Shown in pieces: positions 18,526 to 27,517 of a stretch of DNA of 64,000 bases. This DNA is from Methanofollis formosanus. GTDB lineage: Archaea > Halobacteriota > Methanomicrobia > Methanomicrobiales > Methanofollaceae. The DNA lies in NCBI RefSeq assembly GCF_019633745.1, contig NZ_CP037968.1, positions 762,225 through 826,224 on the forward strand, given 5' to 3'. Under the pieces are notes generated by a model. It saw only the letters and a program-made list of their open reading frames with translations. It had not been told where the DNA came from and made no database searches. The number at the start of each line of letters is the position of its first letter. Within the stretch, counting starts at the first letter, position 1. Position numbers and translations under genes: made by a program.

Positions 18526-19615
18526 CGTGCCGTCCCCCGTCCTATCCTTTCGCGAGATGGCAGAACAGATCCGGAGGTCATCCCAAAACTCTTCGGCCTT
18601 GATATGTGACGAGAAGACGTTTCAGAAGTACGGCTTCGTTCAAGAGATTGCTGCCGCCCCTTGGCTATCTTCGTCGTGGGGGGTCCGGGGGGTCTCCCCC
18701 CGGCGGGAGAGAGCAAGGAAACACGCTTTCTTCTCTCGGTGGGCGGCACGGCTGATCAGTCCAGATACTTTTGGGATATGCTCCCGGTGAAGGGGGACGG
18801 CATGGTTGGGGATCGTCATGCCGTTTTGTTTTTATGACCCCGGAGATAGAACCTGGACGGAAGAGTAGCGATCATCACTCCACGGGCTCATGCATGATGC
18901 CGTCCTCTGTCCTATCGTCTCGCGAAATGGCGGAACAGGTTCGGTGATGAGGGGACGGCACATCTGATCACCACGCCGTTCTGTTGGCATGACCCCGAAG
19001 ATTGGAGTGGGACGGAAGAGGCGATCATCATTCAACAGGATCACGCGTGGCGCCGTCCCCGTCCTATCCTTTCGCGAAACGGCAAAAAAGTTCATGTAAA
19101 GGGGGGACGGCATCGTGGTCTGATCGTTACACTGTCCTGTATTCATGACCCCGAAGATAGACCACAAACGGGGAAGCGCGGATCGATTTTCAGTGAGAAC
19201 ACGCGCCCGTGCCGTCCCCTGGCTATCCTTTCGCGAGATGGCAGACCAGTCCGTGCGATTGAAGGCGGCGGCATGTTCTGATCAGTCCGCTTTCCTTTAA
19301 GCATGACCCCGAAGATAGACCACAAACGGAGGGCGGTCGATCTTTGTCGACGTCCCCCGCACTATCCCCTCGCGAAATGGCAGGAAAGATTCGATAACGG
19401 GGGGACGGCATGGCTGATCATTATGCTGTCCTGTTCTCATGACCCCGAAGATAAACTCTGGATGGTAATGGGCTGATCTATTTTAGCGGGATCACACATG
19501 GTGCCGTCCCCTGTCCTATCCCTTCGCGAGACGGCAGGAAAGATTCGATGATGAGGGGACGGCACAATGATCACCTCACTCCCCGTCGTCATGGCCCCTC
19601 AGATAGGAATGCCCG
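18526..19615. repeat. R3 tandem array: about six to seven units of ~156 bp (first unit split by an R1 element)
   Basis: The landmark ATGACCCCGAAGAT (with small changes) starts at 18833, 18989, 19145, 19303, 19439 and 19591, i.e. steps of 156, 156, 158, 136 and 152. Each unit has TGCCGTCCCC, then CTATCCTTTCGCGAGATGGC, GGAAAGATTCGATGA and GGGGACGGCA, so TGCCGTCCCC and GGGGACGGCA face each other as inverted repeats about 45 bases apart. GATCATCACGCCGTCC follows. Units are diverged, not identical. No ORF, no CRISPR-like spacing. A second array begins at about 63492. Confidence 0.8.
18574..18783 (+). mobile_element. R1 MITE-like element, 210 bp, inserted in an R3 unit
   Basis: The left end GAGGTCATCCCAAAACTC and right end TACTTTTGGGATATGCTC are imperfect terminal inverted repeats (shared core GAG-N3-ATCCCAAAA). 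The bases CCG lie on both sides. Removing the element and one CCG restores CAGATCCGGTGAAGGGGGAC, the order seen in the uninterrupted sister unit near 18930 (CAGGTTCGGTGATGAGGGGA). This is direct evidence of insertion with a 3-bp target duplication. No coding capacity. Confidence 0.82.
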
Positions 19616-19738
19616 ACCGCTCCCGTCACAGAGAACCATCATGAGGACTTCTTCGGACGAATCCACGAACACCCTTCACGCGTCCCCTCCCTTCATCACA
19701 AGAATAAAGTTATGAGAAACGCTCGCCCAACTACTGCT

Positions 19739-20254
19739 ATGAAACTCGTACTCGCAATTGCGCCTGACAAGTTCCGCGACGAAGAATTCGAGGTACCGCA
19801 GAAGGTCTTCTCAGAAGCAGGAGTCGAAATGGTGGTCGCCTCCACCAGGGCAGGCACCTGCCAGGGGATGGTCGGGGCGATGGCAGAGGCGACGGCCGCC
19901 TTCGCCGACCTGAACCCTGCAGAGTACGACGGCATCGTGGTGGTGGGGGGCATCGGGTCGCAGGACCATCTCTGGACCGATGCCGACCTGAAAGGGTTCG
20001 TGCAGGAGTGTGCGAAGGCCGGGAAGGTCGTCGCAGCGATCTGTCTCTCTCCGGTCGTCCTGGCCCGCGCCGGCGTCCTGAACGGAAAGAGGGCAACGGT
20101 CTTCAAAAGTCCTGCTTCGGTACAGGAGATGGAACGGGGCGGGGCGACACTCGTGGAAGAGGGCGTCGTCACCGACGGGATGATCGTAACGGCCAACGGA
20201 CCGGCGGTCGCCGGGGTGTTCGCGGAGGCTGTTCTCTCGGCTCTCTCCAGATAA
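19739..20254 (+). CDS. DJ-1/PfpI family protein
   Basis: A 171-residue class I glutamine-amidotransferase-like protein. The nucleophile elbow is VAAICLSPVVLARAG with the conserved Cys, preceded by YDGIVVVGGIGSQDHLW, and the C-terminus has VTDGMIVTANGPAVAGVFAEAVL. Members act as glyoxalases/deglycases, chaperones or peptidases, and the specific activity cannot be assigned. I chose the ATG at 19739 (MKLVLAIAPDKFRDEEFE), which begins the first beta strand; an upstream in-frame ATG at 19712 adds nine unlikely residues. Confidence 0.8.
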   Translation: MKLVLAIAPDKFRDEEFEVPQKVFSEAGVEMVVASTRAGTCQGMVGAMAEATAAFADLNPAEYDGIVVVGGIGSQDHLWTDADLKGFVQECAKAGKVVAAICLSPVVLARAGVLNGKRATVFKSPASVQEMERGGATLVEEGVVTDGMIVTANGPAVAGVFAEAVLSALSR

Positions 20255-20377
20255 ACAGAGCGGCTGACCCCCTTGCAAGGGTTAACCGGGCCAAAATTTT
20301 ATACAATCCGAAATATAATTTTCATCTGCGTGCCATCCGGATAATCCCGCATATCATGACTTGCATATTACAGAAGG

Positions 20378-20386
20378 CATATATGT
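20378..20386 (+). promoter_or_regulatory. Candidate TATA box of the hybrid kinase gene
   Basis: CATATATGT lies about 50 bases before the TTG start at 20432, in a locally AT-rich 170-base gap. Transcription would begin near 20405-20410. Confidence 0.4.
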
Positions 20387-20431
20387 GTTGCTGATTATCA
20401 AAACCTATCTGGACGCGGGAGCTGGTATACA

Positions 20432-23400
20432 TTGGAAAGTTCGAAGTTAAACTCCCCGGATTCTGAGCTCTCTCTCTCCTCCCTGGCCATGGATCGGGCC
20501 GGTGACGGTGTCATGCTCATCGACCAGGAAGGCTCGATCATCTATGCCAACGAAATCTTCGGCACACTCTTCGGGCTTGCAATAGAGGGACTCGCGGGGC
20601 GCAGCGCTCTTGAGGTACTGGAGTCCGATCTCTCCCCACTCTTCGAGGACCAGATCGGATTTCAGAATCTGGTTGGGTCGATGTACCGGAAAGATCGGGA
20701 GACCAGTGGGAGAGAATGGGCCCTCACCAAACCGGGACCCCGTTGGGTGGCATACTCCAGCCACCTCGTCAGGAGCGGACCGCTCCAGGGAGTGCGGGTC
20801 GACATCTTCCGCGACATTTCAGAGCGGAAAATAGTAGAGAACGCCGTTAAAATCAGTAAAAAACGGAACCACGCACTGGTCTTATCATCCGCGGCCCCCT
20901 GTTGCACGACCGATACGACCCTCAGAATCACCTCTGCCAACGAGGCTTTCTACGACATTTTCGGTACCGAAAAGAGGGACGGTTGTTATCTCACCGACCT
21001 TATTCCCCCGGAGAGCGTCGCCCCGGTCGAGGATACCGTCCGATCCCTCACACCGGAAAAGCCGCGGCTTCCCATACAGAACCGGGACCGCGAGTGGATC
21101 GTTCACGGCATCTTCACCGACGAGGGCACCCTCGTTGAAATCCTCTGGATCTGGCAGGAAGACTGGTTCAAGGCCGGCGAACGGGTAAAGAAGATGCAGT
21201 GTCTGTACAACTTCGTACACCTCCTCCACAACGAGGAACTTCCTGAGGAGGAGACGCTCCTGAGAGGGGCGGAGATGATCGAGCGTTCGGTCCCCTGGAT
21301 CCATGCCGTCGAGATCTCGGTTCCCGGCCGTCTCTCTGTGTCGGCGGGTGAAAAAGGGAAGGGAGCACGGGCCCCTCTCCCCATCGATGCCGGCGAAGGC
21401 CAGGACGGCAAGATGACCGTCTGGTACCAGAAGGAAGACCAGAAATCCACCTCCCCTTCATTCTTTCTTCTCGCCATAGCCGACGAGATCACCCTCTATC
21501 TCAGAAACAAAACCGCCCGGGAATCTGCCGAACGCTCCCGGGTCACCTACCAGACGCTCTTCGAGACGACCGGCACTGCCTCCTTCCTCCTCGGTCCCGG
21601 ACTGGAGATCCAGATGGTCAACAGGGAGTTCTCCCGTATGTTCGGATACACCGAGGCCGAGATCCGGGACGGCATGTGCTGGCTCTCCTGTCTGGAAGAG
21701 GACGAGCGGGACATGGTCAGACACTTCCACCAGGCGCGGCTGAGCGATACGGGGGATGCACCCACCACCTATGAATGTCGCGCCTATGCAAAGGATGGGT
21801 CGTCGAAGAACCTCATCGTCAATGTATCCCTCATACCGGGTACCGACCTCTCAATCCTATCCCTGATCGATATCACCACAAAGAAAGAGACCGAACACGA
21901 ACTCAGGGAGAGCGAACATCGCTACCGTCTCATCACCGAGAATGCCACCGACGTGATCTTCACTCTCGACCACGACCTCTGCTTCACCTACGTCAGTCCC
22001 TCGGTCCTGAAGATCACCGGCACACCTCCCGCGAGCGTGATCTCCAGGCCCATGGCCGACGTGCTCACGCCGGGATCGTTTGCACGGTTCCGAGACGCCG
22101 CCATAGAAGTCCTGGCACCTGGCGGGGAGCACGGGGAGAAGACCGTCTCTTCAAAGGTGCTTGAGATCGAAGCGCTCCGTGCTGACGGCAGCCCGCTCTG
22201 GGTTGAGGTGCGGATCAACTCCCTCCACGACGCCGAGGAGGGTGCGGCGATCGGCGTGATGGGAGTGATGCGGGACATCAGCGACCGCAAAGAGTCTGAA
22301 GAGCGGGAAACCCAGTATATCAGAGAACTCTCCTTCCTCTCCTCCGCAGCAGTGGGCTTCGTCGACCTCCCGCCGGAAGACGAGATCTACCGGTTCATCA
22401 GCGAAAATTTCCGCAGTATCTTCGATGAAGCGCTCGTCTTTGTGACGCAGTACGACAACTTCGAGCAAAAACTCATCGTCAGAGCGGTCTCCGGCCTTGA
22501 CGAGGACAGAGACCCCCGCCTCTATTCCATGGCGCGCGGCAGCATCGGGACGAGCCTGCCCCTCCCCGAAGACCTCTACGACGACCTGCTTACCGGGGTG
22601 CTCACACCTCTTGACGACGGCACCGCCTCGCCGCTCCTCGCGGGGCGGATGAAGAGCGCCACCAGGGCATATCTTGACGGAGCGGTCGGTTCGATGCATG
22701 TGGCCGGGATCGCGCGCAGCGACAACCTCTTCGGGTGTGTGATCCTGGTCAGGCGGGACGACGGCTACCCCGAGGCCCTCTCCACCGTCGAGACCTTTGT
22801 CCATCTCTCTTCGGTGGCCCTCCAGAGAAGGGTTCTTGAGATGGAACTCGAGTCGACCAAATCACGTCTCCAGCATATCCTCTCCTCCAGTCCGGTCATG
22901 ATCTTCTCCCTGGATCCCCCGACAGATCGGAGCGGAGGGATGGGCTTGATCACCTACGTGACCGAGAATATCATCCCTCTCCTCGGCTACGAACCCGAAG
23001 AGGTGATCTATGACTCGACCTTCTGGACGGCCACCCTCCACCCCTCGGACCGCCGCCGGATCCAGGACGAAGAGTTTCCGAAACTCCTTGAAGAAGGGCA
23101 AAAGACTCTTGAATTCAGGATGCGTCACAAGGACGGGAAATACCGCTGGCTCCACTTCGAGATGCGGGTGACCCGGGACGAGGAAGGGGACCAGGTCGAG
23201 GTGATCGGTTCTGCGATCGACATCTCCGAGCGCAAGCGGATCGAGGAGGCGCTCAGGGTGATGGACAGCGCGATCACCTCCTCGATCAACGCAATCACCA
23301 TCACCGACCTGGAAGGCGACCTGGTCTTCGCAAACAACTCGGCGCTCAAACTCTGGGGCTTTGAAGAGGTCAAACAGGTGGCGGGCAAACCCCTCGAGAG

Positions 23401-25618
23401 GTTCTGGCAGCCGAAGAAGAAGGTCGCCAAGGCCCTCGAACGGATCGAGAAGGACGGCGGCTGGATGGGCGAACTTGTCGGGAAGAAGAAAGGGGGCAAG
23501 AAGTTCCATGCCAGCGTCTCGGCAAGCATGGTCACCGACGAGGAGGAAGACCCGCTCTGTATGATGTTCTCCTTTATGGACATCACCGAGCGGACCGAGA
23601 TCGAGGAGGAACTGGCAAGGTACCGTTCGCACCTGGAAGAGATCGTCTTCGAACGAACGAAGAAACTGACCGAGACGAACGAACTGCTCAGCGCCGAGAT
23701 CGCCGAACGGAAACGGGCGGAAGAGCACATCAGAGCACTCAGCAACTTCAGGGAGAGCATCATCGAGAACGCCACGATGCTCCTTGCGGTCACGGACAGC
23801 GAGGGACGGGTCACGGTCTGGAACCAGGCGGCCGAGGAGGTCACCGGGTATGCCAGAGACGAGGTGGTCGGCGGTGCGGAGATCTGGGAACGCCTCGTCC
23901 CTGATCCCACAGTCTGGGCAGAGGTCATGAAGGTGGTGCAGGGCGCGCGCACCGAATCCGACATCCTGAGAAATCTTGAGGTGACGGTCCGCGCCAGTGA
24001 CGGGGAGGAGAAGATCCTTCTCTGGAACGCGCGCACGCTCAGAGACGAAGAGGGGCGTCCCCAGGGGATCGTCACGCTTGCCAAGGACATCACCGAACGC
24101 AAGAGGATGGAGGAGGAGGTCAGGGCGAGCGAAGCACGGTACCGCGCCGTGGTCGAGGACCAGACCGAATGGATCTGTCGCTTCAGGCCCGACATGAGTC
24201 TGACCTTCGTCAACGAGGCGTGTTGCAGATCGTTTGGCTTTACCAGAGACGAACTCCTTTCCACGACTCTTGACGCCATCCTCCCCACCTGGTTCACCGA
24301 TCTCATCCCTTCGCTGGAGGAGCAACTGCGCGCCGGCCGGCAGAGCGTCACTCTCGACGGGAAGGTGAAGGGCCGCAGCCAGGAGGAGCGGTGGCACCAG
24401 TGGACGGTCAGGGCCATCTTCGCCCCGGACGGTATGGTCACCGAGTATCAGGTGGTGGGGAGGGACGTCACCATGGTCAAGAAGGCGGAGGAAGAGTTTG
24501 TCAGGACCGAGAAACTCCTTTCCCTCTCTGATCTGGCGGGGGGGATCGCCCACGACTTCAACAACATCCTCACCTCGGTGATGGGCAACATCAACCTGGC
24601 CAAGATGAAACTCGCTCCCGAAGACTTTGTCTACCAGCGGTTGACCGAGGCGGAGGCGGCGACGATGAAAGCGGGCGACATCACCCGCCAGCTCTTCAGT
24701 TTCTCCGACCTCTCCGAACCTGAGAAGGAGACGGTCGATATCGCCGACCTGGCCCGCGAGGCCGCGAGTTACGCCCTGCGCGGCTCGAAGTGCAAATGCC
24801 GGTTCGCCCTCGAACCGCTGCCGATGCCGGTGATGGGCGATGCCGCCCAGCTCCTCCAGGTCCTCCATGCCCTCATCATCAACGCAGACCAGGCTATGCC
24901 GGAGGGCGGGACGGTTGCCATCGGCGCGGGGCCCGTGGAGGTCTCCGGGAGCGACCCAATCCCGCTCCCGAAAGGGCGTTATGTCAGGATCACGGTCGAA
25001 GACCGCGGCGTGGGGATCTCACCCGAGCACATGAGCAGGATCTTCGACCCGTACTTCACCACCAAGAAGCACGGGTCAGGGATCGGGCTGGCGATGGCCC
25101 TCCCGATCATCAAGAACCACGGCGGATGGATGGACGTCGTTTCGGAGCCTGGAATCGGGACGACGTTCTCTATTTATCTTCCTACGGCGGCAAATGATAT
25201 CGGTGAGCAGATGAAACCCGCAGTCATCACTCAGGGCGGGTCAGGTTCTATCCTCCTGATGGACGACGAAGCCGGGATCCTGGAGACGACGAGCGACCTT
25301 CTCAGGCACCTCGGCTACACGGTCGCAACGGCATATGACGGCGAGGAGGCGGTGGCCAGGTTCGCCGAGGCACAGGACGCCGGCACCCCCTTCGACGGCG
25401 TCATCCTCGACCTGACGGTCCCGGGGAAGATGGGAGGTCTCGAGACCATGAAACAACTGAAACAACTGGACCCCGAGGTGCGGGTCCTGGTGTCCAGCGG
25501 TTATCTCAACGACCCGATCATCAAGAACCCCGGTAAGTATGGGTTCTACGGGAGCATCGGGAAACCGTACATGTTCGAAGAACTGAGCCGGACTCTTCAG
25601 GAACTTCTTGGCCGGTAA
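20432..25618 (+). CDS. Multi-PAS hybrid sensor histidine kinase with C-terminal receiver domain
   Basis: A 1728-residue signalling protein with no clear membrane helix, so probably cytoplasmic. By eye: PAS-type domains at about 20-130, 145-250, 370-490 and 495-620; a GAF-like region at 625-805; further PAS domains at about 815-935, 945-1060, 1110-1220 and 1230-1345. The kinase core follows, with the phospho-acceptor His1374 (GGIAHDFNNIL), N box near 1483 (INADQAMPEGG) and G boxes at 1524 (DRGVGIS) and 1547 (GSGIGLAMAL). A receiver domain ends it, with Asp1611/1612 and phospho-Asp1660 (ILDLTVPGKMGG). The start is TTG. The input signal is unknown. Confidence 0.88.
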   Translation: MESSKLNSPDSELSLSSLAMDRAGDGVMLIDQEGSIIYANEIFGTLFGLAIEGLAGRSALEVLESDLSPLFEDQIGFQNLVGSMYRKDRETSGREWALTKPGPRWVAYSSHLVRSGPLQGVRVDIFRDISERKIVENAVKISKKRNHALVLSSAAPCCTTDTTLRITSANEAFYDIFGTEKRDGCYLTDLIPPESVAPVEDTVRSLTPEKPRLPIQNRDREWIVHGIFTDEGTLVEILWIWQEDWFKAGERVKKMQCLYNFVHLLHNEELPEEETLLRGAEMIERSVPWIHAVEISVPGRLSVSAGEKGKGARAPLPIDAGEGQDGKMTVWYQKEDQKSTSPSFFLLAIADEITLYLRNKTARESAERSRVTYQTLFETTGTASFLLGPGLEIQMVNREFSRMFGYTEAEIRDGMCWLSCLEEDERDMVRHFHQARLSDTGDAPTTYECRAYAKDGSSKNLIVNVSLIPGTDLSILSLIDITTKKETEHELRESEHRYRLITENATDVIFTLDHDLCFTYVSPSVLKITGTPPASVISRPMADVLTPGSFARFRDAAIEVLAPGGEHGEKTVSSKVLEIEALRADGSPLWVEVRINSLHDAEEGAAIGVMGVMRDISDRKESEERETQYIRELSFLSSAAVGFVDLPPEDEIYRFISENFRSIFDEALVFVTQYDNFEQKLIVRAVSGLDEDRDPRLYSMARGSIGTSLPLPEDLYDDLLTGVLTPLDDGTASPLLAGRMKSATRAYLDGAVGSMHVAGIARSDNLFGCVILVRRDDGYPEALSTVETFVHLSSVALQRRVLEMELESTKSRLQHILSSSPVMIFSLDPPTDRSGGMGLITYVTENIIPLLGYEPEEVIYDSTFWTATLHPSDRRRIQDEEFPKLLEEGQKTLEFRMRHKDGKYRWLHFEMRVTRDEEGDQVEVIGSAIDISERKRIEEALRVMDSAITSSINAITITDLEGDLVFANNSALKLWGFEEVKQVAGKPLERFWQPKKKVAKALERIEKDGGWMGELVGKKKGGKKFHASVSASMVTDEEEDPLCMMFSFMDITERTEIEEELARYRSHLEEIVFERTKKLTETNELLSAEIAERKRAEEHIRALSNFRESIIENATMLLAVTDSEGRVTVWNQAAEEVTGYARDEVVGGAEIWERLVPDPTVWAEVMKVVQGARTESDILRNLEVTVRASDGEEKILLWNARTLRDEEGRPQGIVTLAKDITERKRMEEEVRASEARYRAVVEDQTEWICRFRPDMSLTFVNEACCRSFGFTRDELLSTTLDAILPTWFTDLIPSLEEQLRAGRQSVTLDGKVKGRSQEERWHQWTVRAIFAPDGMVTEYQVVGRDVTMVKKAEEEFVRTEKLLSLSDLAGGIAHDFNNILTSVMGNINLAKMKLAPEDFVYQRLTEAEAATMKAGDITRQLFSFSDLSEPEKETVDIADLAREAASYALRGSKCKCRFALEPLPMPVMGDAAQLLQVLHALIINADQAMPEGGTVAIGAGPVEVSGSDPIPLPKGRYVRITVEDRGVGISPEHMSRIFDPYFTTKKHGSGIGLAMALPIIKNHGGWMDVVSEPGIGTTFSIYLPTAANDIGEQMKPAVITQGGSGSILLMDDEAGILETTSDLLRHLGYTVATAYDGEEAVARFAEAQDAGTPFDGVILDLTVPGKMGGLETMKQLKQLDPEVRVLVSSGYLNDPIIKNPGKYGFYGSIGKPYMFEELSRTLQELLGR

Positions 25619-25714
25619 GGCAACAACCACTTTTTTTCGGCTCTTTCCAGCGGCCCCCTCCGAGGAACACGATTCAGTATGCTTATTGGGCCGCACCTCC
25701 CAGTACACCCTGCT

Positions 25715-27517
25715 ATGACCGAGGGATCACCCGCCGATGGCAGGGAAGAGGCGTTCGCCCTCTATGAAGCAGGACATTACCGCGAGTCGATCGAGTGTTG
25801 CAACGCACTCCCCGGCGGGAAGGATGACCCTTCGGTCGCGGTCCTCGTCGTGACCAACTATTTTGCCCTCGGCGAGTACGACGAGGCCGAAGTGCGTCTG
25901 CGCGATCTCATTACGCACTCGCCGGACTCGTCATATTACCACAGTTTCCTCGGGAAGGTACTGGAGACCGCCGGAAAGGAAGGAGGAACCGCTGCGTACG
26001 CCCGGGCGGTCCAACTTGATCCCGGGAACGAGGAGGCGTTGCGGGCCTATGCGGCGCACTTCACCGGGTTGGGCGACCACCGCGCCGCCCTGCCTCTCCT
26101 TTCGGCCCTCGTGTCCATCTCAGGGAAGCGGGACGACGCTATCGCCCTGATGCGCAGCCTCATCGAGACCGGCGACGGCGAGCGGGCGCTGGAGGTCCAT
26201 GCGTCGCTCTCCGGCAGCGAGGGAGCGGAGACCGAATACATCGATGCCCTGATGATCGCCGGGAGACACCGGGAGGCGGCGAAGACGGCTCTTGCAGCAT
26301 ACCGCTCATGCCGTGACCCCGGGTTCCTGCGCCAGCACCTCGCCGCGCTGGCAATCTTCGACCGCCCCGCCGCCCTGCATCTCTTCCCGACGTTCCTCCA
26401 GGAATGCCCGGACGACGACCTGGCCCTCGACTATGTCCTCCTCCTCAAGTCCGAAAAACGGTGCCGGGAGGCGCTGGAGGCCTGCAAACGACTCATCGAA
26501 GAGAGGCCGGACCCGATCCACCAGCTCGTCGCCTGCGAACTCGTGGCCGGGACCGGTGAGACCGACCTGGCACAGCAGGGATATGAAGAACTGATCAGAG
26601 AGGAGATCAGGCAGGGCAACGACCTTGAGACGCTCTCGATGATCATCGGGGCGTACGAGGGTTTTCTCAGGAAAGCGTACACCCTGACGACCGTGCCCGG
26701 GTGTTACCTCTCGGTGGTCTCGGGCGACCCGAACGTGGTCAGTCTGGTGCGGACCGGTTGGTTCTATGCCTCCTTCGGGGAGACGAAAGAGGCACGCGAA
26801 TGGCTGTACCGGGCCTACCGCCTCGACTACCTCAACGGTGGGGTCGAGTATGCCGGGTTCCTGGCACAGGAGGGAGACCTGCGCGAGTGCGAGAAGGTGC
26901 TTCTCTATGTCCTTACTCACCTCAAAAAGACCGGGGACCTGGTGCGGGTGGCTGAGACGGTTCTCGAGGCGAAGCGCGGGTGGCAGAAGATGCAGCGCCT
27001 GGTCGAAGCTCTCATCACCAGGTTCTCCGGCGAAATCGGGACCCTCGGGCCCGAAGGAGTAGAGGTCTTTGCCAGGGTTTATCTCTGCGCCGCAGAGGGG
27101 GCGCTCGAGGCAGGCGAGTACGTGCGGTGCAAAGAATGCTGCCTGTACGGGCTTGATCTGACCAGAACCCATACCGACGAGTTCTTCGATCTCGTCGCCC
27201 GGTGCAAGAGGGCGACGGTGGCCGAACGACCGGTGCTCTCCTTCGGCAACACCGGTCCTGCGGGGAAGAGCAAGGAGAAGGAGGAGAGCGACGACCTCCT
27301 CGACCTGGAACTTGACGAACGCGAAGAGGCGCTCGTCGCCTTTTTAAAACAGCACCGAGAGAGCAATGAAGAAGAACTCCGCAAAGTGCTCGGGACGAGG
27401 CGGGTGAGCGGGACGGTCAACCGGCTCATCAAAAAGGCGGCAGACATCGGAATTTCCCTCATCGAGAAACAGGGGATGGGTGAGCACGGCGAGATCTATG
27501 TCTACTGCGGGAAGTGA
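25715..27517 (+). CDS. TPR-repeat protein with C-terminal winged helix
   Basis: About 600 residues, mostly tetratricopeptide-like helical repeats (EEAFALYEAGHYRESIECCNAL, LGEYDEAEVRLRDLI, VQLDPGNEEALRAYAAHF and so on). The last ~75 residues (LDLELDEREEALVAFLKQHR, NEEELRKVLGT, VNRLIKKAADIGISLIEK) look like a winged-helix domain. The likely role is scaffolding with a DNA-binding tail. ATG 25715 is chosen; ATG 25679, preceded by GAGG 13 bases upstream, is a possible alternative. Its stop overlaps the next start by four bases (GTGA), tying it to the BrxD-like ATPase. Confidence 0.7.
   Translation: MTEGSPADGREEAFALYEAGHYRESIECCNALPGGKDDPSVAVLVVTNYFALGEYDEAEVRLRDLITHSPDSSYYHSFLGKVLETAGKEGGTAAYARAVQLDPGNEEALRAYAAHFTGLGDHRAALPLLSALVSISGKRDDAIALMRSLIETGDGERALEVHASLSGSEGAETEYIDALMIAGRHREAAKTALAAYRSCRDPGFLRQHLAALAIFDRPAALHLFPTFLQECPDDDLALDYVLLLKSEKRCREALEACKRLIEERPDPIHQLVACELVAGTGETDLAQQGYEELIREEIRQGNDLETLSMIIGAYEGFLRKAYTLTTVPGCYLSVVSGDPNVVSLVRTGWFYASFGETKEAREWLYRAYRLDYLNGGVEYAGFLAQEGDLRECEKVLLYVLTHLKKTGDLVRVAETVLEAKRGWQKMQRLVEALITRFSGEIGTLGPEGVEVFARVYLCAAEGALEAGEYVRCKECCLYGLDLTRTHTDEFFDLVARCKRATVAERPVLSFGNTGPAGKSKEKEESDDLLDLELDEREEALVAFLKQHRESNEEELRKVLGTRRVSGTVNRLIKKAADIGISLIEKQGMGEHGEIYVYCGK

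Noticed and set aside
18526..19615. CRISPR array
   Set aside because: The period is ~156 bp with diverged units and no short constant repeat separated by unique spacers; no cas gene in the window.
22862..24868. A 668-residue minus-strand frame antisense to the hybrid kinase
   Set aside because: It is low in hydrophobic pattern, full of His/Asp/Arg-rich runs, and mirrors PAS and kinase coding. It is a shadow caused by high GC.
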